DNA of 64,000 nucleotides from JAIYDJ01 sp031398695. GTDB taxonomy: Bacteria > Pseudomonadota > Alphaproteobacteria > Rhodobacterales > Rhodobacteraceae. The translations under genes and the position numbers were made by a program. The notes beneath the pieces are model-generated. The model was not told where the DNA came from, ran no database searches, and saw nothing but the letters and a program-made list of their open reading frames with translations. Below are positions 62,589 through 64,000 of the stretch, piece by piece. Position 1 is the stretch's first letter; each line of letters opens with the position of its first letter. The DNA is taken from contig JANNNU010000127.1 of assembly GCA_031398695.1 (NCBI GenBank), positions 15,623-79,622 of the forward strand, written 5' to 3'.

Positions 62589-63014
62589 ATGATTCGCCGC
62601 ACCCTGCTTGCCGCCGCGTCGCTGATGCTTGTGCCCCGGTCGATCCTGGCAGCCGAGGACGCGCCGATCCGACTGCGCGACCTTTACAACAAGGATCGCG
62701 GGTTTTCCGACCTTGCCCTGTCGCGTACGGGAACCCGGCTGACCGTCGCGGGCTTCATGGCACCGCCGCTGAAGGCCGAGTCGGTTTTTTTAGTGCTGAC
62801 CAAGATGCCGATGGCAGTCTGTCCGTTTTGCGAGCCCGGCTCGCCCTGGCCCGATGACATTCTCGCGGTCTATGCCAAACGTGTGGTCGATGTGATCCCG
62901 TTCAACGTGCCGATCGTGGTGACCGGCGTGCTGGAACTGGGTGACCAGGTGGACCCCGACCTGGGGTTCTATTCCAAGGTCCGGCTGACCGATGCCACCT
63001 ATGACCGAGCGTGA
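62589..63014 (+). CDS. Exported protein of unknown function with CPFC motif
   Basis: 141 residues. The N-terminus MIRRTLLAAASLMLVPRSIL plus AAED is a signal peptide. The mature part (RLRDLYNKDRGFSDLALSRT, TVAGFMAPPLKAESVFLVL) contains one CxxC-like motif, AVCPFCEPG, and TGVLELGDQVDPDLGFYSKV near the end. The fold could not be named. The start at 62589 is preferred over ATG 62577, which itself supplies GGAG as the ribosome binding site. It lies 3 bp before an ABC ATPase gene, so a periplasmic partner of an exporter or metal system is possible. Confidence 0.65.
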   Translation: MIRRTLLAAASLMLVPRSILAAEDAPIRLRDLYNKDRGFSDLALSRTGTRLTVAGFMAPPLKAESVFLVLTKMPMAVCPFCEPGSPWPDDILAVYAKRVVDVIPFNVPIVVTGVLELGDQVDPDLGFYSKVRLTDATYDRA

Positions 63015-63017
63015 CGG

Positions 63018-63845
63018 ATGACCCCTGCCCTGCGTGTCGAACAGGTTCGCGTGGCGGGCGGCGATGGACGGATCCTTTTGGACATCGACCGTCTGGAGGT
63101 GTCTGCAGGGCAAAGCGTTGCCCTGCGCGGGCCGTCGGGTGCGGGGAAATCGACGCTGCTGCACGTGCTGTCCGGTCTGGTGCGGCCCGCGCAGGGCCGG
63201 GTGGTCTGGGGTGACACCGATCTGACCGCACTGTCGCAAGACGCACGCGCCGCGTTCCGCCGCCAGACGCTGGGCCTGATCTTTCAGGACAGCCACCTGT
63301 TCGAAGAGCTTTCGGCACTGGGCAATGCCGCGCTGGCCAGCGCCTTTGCGCCCCGCGCGGACCGCAAGGCCCTGCGGGACGGCGCAGCAGGCTGGCTGGC
63401 GCGGCTGGGTCTTGGCACCGAAGGCCTGCGCGCGGTCGACAGCTTTTCGGGCGGCGAGCGGCAGCGCATCGCCGTGGCGCGCGCGTTGGCGGGCAGCCCC
63501 GCCGTGATCCTGGCAGACGAGCCGACGGCGGCGCTGGACCGTGGCAACGCCGATACGCTCGGGGCCGATCTGGTTGCGGCGGCGACGGCGGGTGGATGCA
63601 CGCTGATCGTGGTCACGCACGATGCGGCGCTCGCGGGCCGGATGCGAGCTTCTCGCGGCGGCGGCCGCAAACTTCTCCCGACGAGCGGTGGATGGGCTGG
63701 TCGCCACGGAGCGCGGCCCGGGGCTCGTGGAGCAAGGCCTGATGCTGGCCACGGCCCTCGCTCCGGTCATCGGCTACGACGAGGCGGCGAAGCTCGCCAA
63801 AGATGCGCTCAAGAGTGGGCGGACCATTCGCGAACTCGCCCTTGA
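63018..63845 (+). CDS. ABC transporter ATP-binding protein (LolD/MacB type), 3' end replaced by foreign sequence
   Basis: Residues 1 to about 209 form an almost complete LolD/MacB-type ATPase: Walker A GPSGAGKST, Q-loop LGLIFQDSHLFEELS, signature FSGGERQRIAVARAL, Walker B AVILADEPTAALDRG, H-loop IVVTHDAAL. After AGRM at about 63645 the frame continues open to 63845, but the translation becomes arginine- and glycine-rich and is unlike any ABC protein. That stretch is another gene read in the wrong frame. The expected last 10 to 15 residues and a downstream permease gene are missing. Confidence 0.75.
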   Translation: MTPALRVEQVRVAGGDGRILLDIDRLEVSAGQSVALRGPSGAGKSTLLHVLSGLVRPAQGRVVWGDTDLTALSQDARAAFRRQTLGLIFQDSHLFEELSALGNAALASAFAPRADRKALRDGAAGWLARLGLGTEGLRAVDSFSGGERQRIAVARALAGSPAVILADEPTAALDRGNADTLGADLVAAATAGGCTLIVVTHDAALAGRMRASRGGGRKLLPTSGGWAGRHGARPGARGARPDAGHGPRSGHRLRRGGEARQRCAQEWADHSRTRP

Positions 63846-63936
63846 GCGTGGGATGGCCGCGGCTGACCTGGATCGACTCCTGGATCCCGCGGCGATGACG
63901 GAACCGGGCTTGGACGGAGGTCCGGCCGGCGGCTGA
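63640..63936 (+). pseudogene. C-terminal fragment of a class II fumarase/aspartate ammonia-lyase-like protein
   Basis: In the +1 frame relative to the ABC gene, the translation reads CELLAAAAANFSRRAVDGLV, then GLMLATALAPVIGYDEAAKL and AKDALKSGRTIRELALERGM, and closes with LDRLLDPAAMTEPG before a stop at 63934-63936. These are the C-terminal landmarks of the FumC/AspA family (ATALNPxIGYxxA, L-DP..MT-PG). Only about 90 of some 460 residues are present and no start exists. A hairpin GGCCT/AGGCC follows at 63939-63952. Confidence 0.75.
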
Positions 63937-64000
63937 TCGGCCTCCTCAGGCCGCGACGGCCGCCACGGATGTTCCGCCCAGTACCGCATCCGCGACGAAC

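Noticed and set aside
63946..64000. C-terminal end of a minus-strand gene (about 17 residues) entering from the right edge
   Set aside because: Too short to recognise; it lies in the segment beyond the suspected junction and could be chance.

Overview
The window reads as a chromosomal segment of a GC-rich alphaproteobacterium of the Rhodobacteraceae (Rhodobacter/Paracoccus/Roseobacter type). The clues are the gene content (malyl-CoA lyase with malate thiokinase, the Tpa-Xsc-TauR taurine route, Hint/RTX proteins), the mraZ leader with an UpsM-like hairpin, and a DUF1127 gene followed by sRNAs carrying CCTCCTCCC, a combination known from Rhodobacter sphaeroides. Nearly all sequence is coding, in tightly packed operons with many 1 to 4 bp stop/start overlaps.

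Layout. (1) 1-8.7 kb: a minus-strand C1/glyoxylate operon (serine-glyoxylate aminotransferase, malyl-CoA lyase, malate thiokinase beta and alpha, a small-molecule kinase, a GcvT-type FAD demethylating dehydrogenase cut by the window edge), with a divergent XRE/IrrE-like regulator. (2) 8.8-10.8 kb: a decayed RTX/Hint protein gene with three stops and a frameshift. (3) 11-18.7 kb: the dcw cluster mraZ-rsmH-ftsL-ftsI-murE-murF-mraY, preceded by a 671 bp leader/intergenic region with TGGGA repeats and an UpsM-like RNA. (4) 19.3-21.3 kb: Mrp/ApbC, then DUF1127 plus four tandem CCTCCTCCC RNAs. (5) 21.4-28.1 kb: a BenE transporter and taurine dissimilation (tpa, tauR, xsc, tauE). (6) 28.2-38.8 kb: a galactoside utilisation locus (ABC importer, IclR regulator, GH4 and GH42 glycosidases, lactonase, DgoK, and a DgoA broken by a stop codon).

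(7) 38.9-48.1 kb and 60.9-62.5 kb: phosphate scavenging. phnWX, a sugar-isomerase-like protein plus phosphodiesterase plus ugpBAEC, and an alkaline phosphatase carry visible PHO-box arrays of 7 bp units every 11 bp, so they look like one PhoB regulon. (8) 48.1-60.9 kb: a 12-gene minus-strand aromatic catabolic operon with a divergent LysR regulator. It encodes two hydroxyquinol-type intradiol dioxygenases, a PcpA/MhqO-like ring-cleavage VOC dioxygenase, an MhqD-like hydrolase, maleylacetate reductase, a Liv-type ABC importer, a TfdB-like monooxygenase, and a beta-keto acid cleavage enzyme that could replace PcaIJ and PcaF. (9) 62.5-64 kb: an exported protein and an ABC ATPase whose 3' end runs abruptly into the C-terminal end of an unrelated fumarase/aspartase-like gene, which looks like a chimeric or recombination junction.

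Together the operons describe a metabolically flexible heterotroph that uses methylated compounds, taurine, galactosides, phosphonates, glycerophosphodiesters and hydroxylated aromatics. No tRNA, rRNA, CRISPR array, insertion sequence or phage gene was recognised. All functional calls come from reading the sequence; no database search was run.
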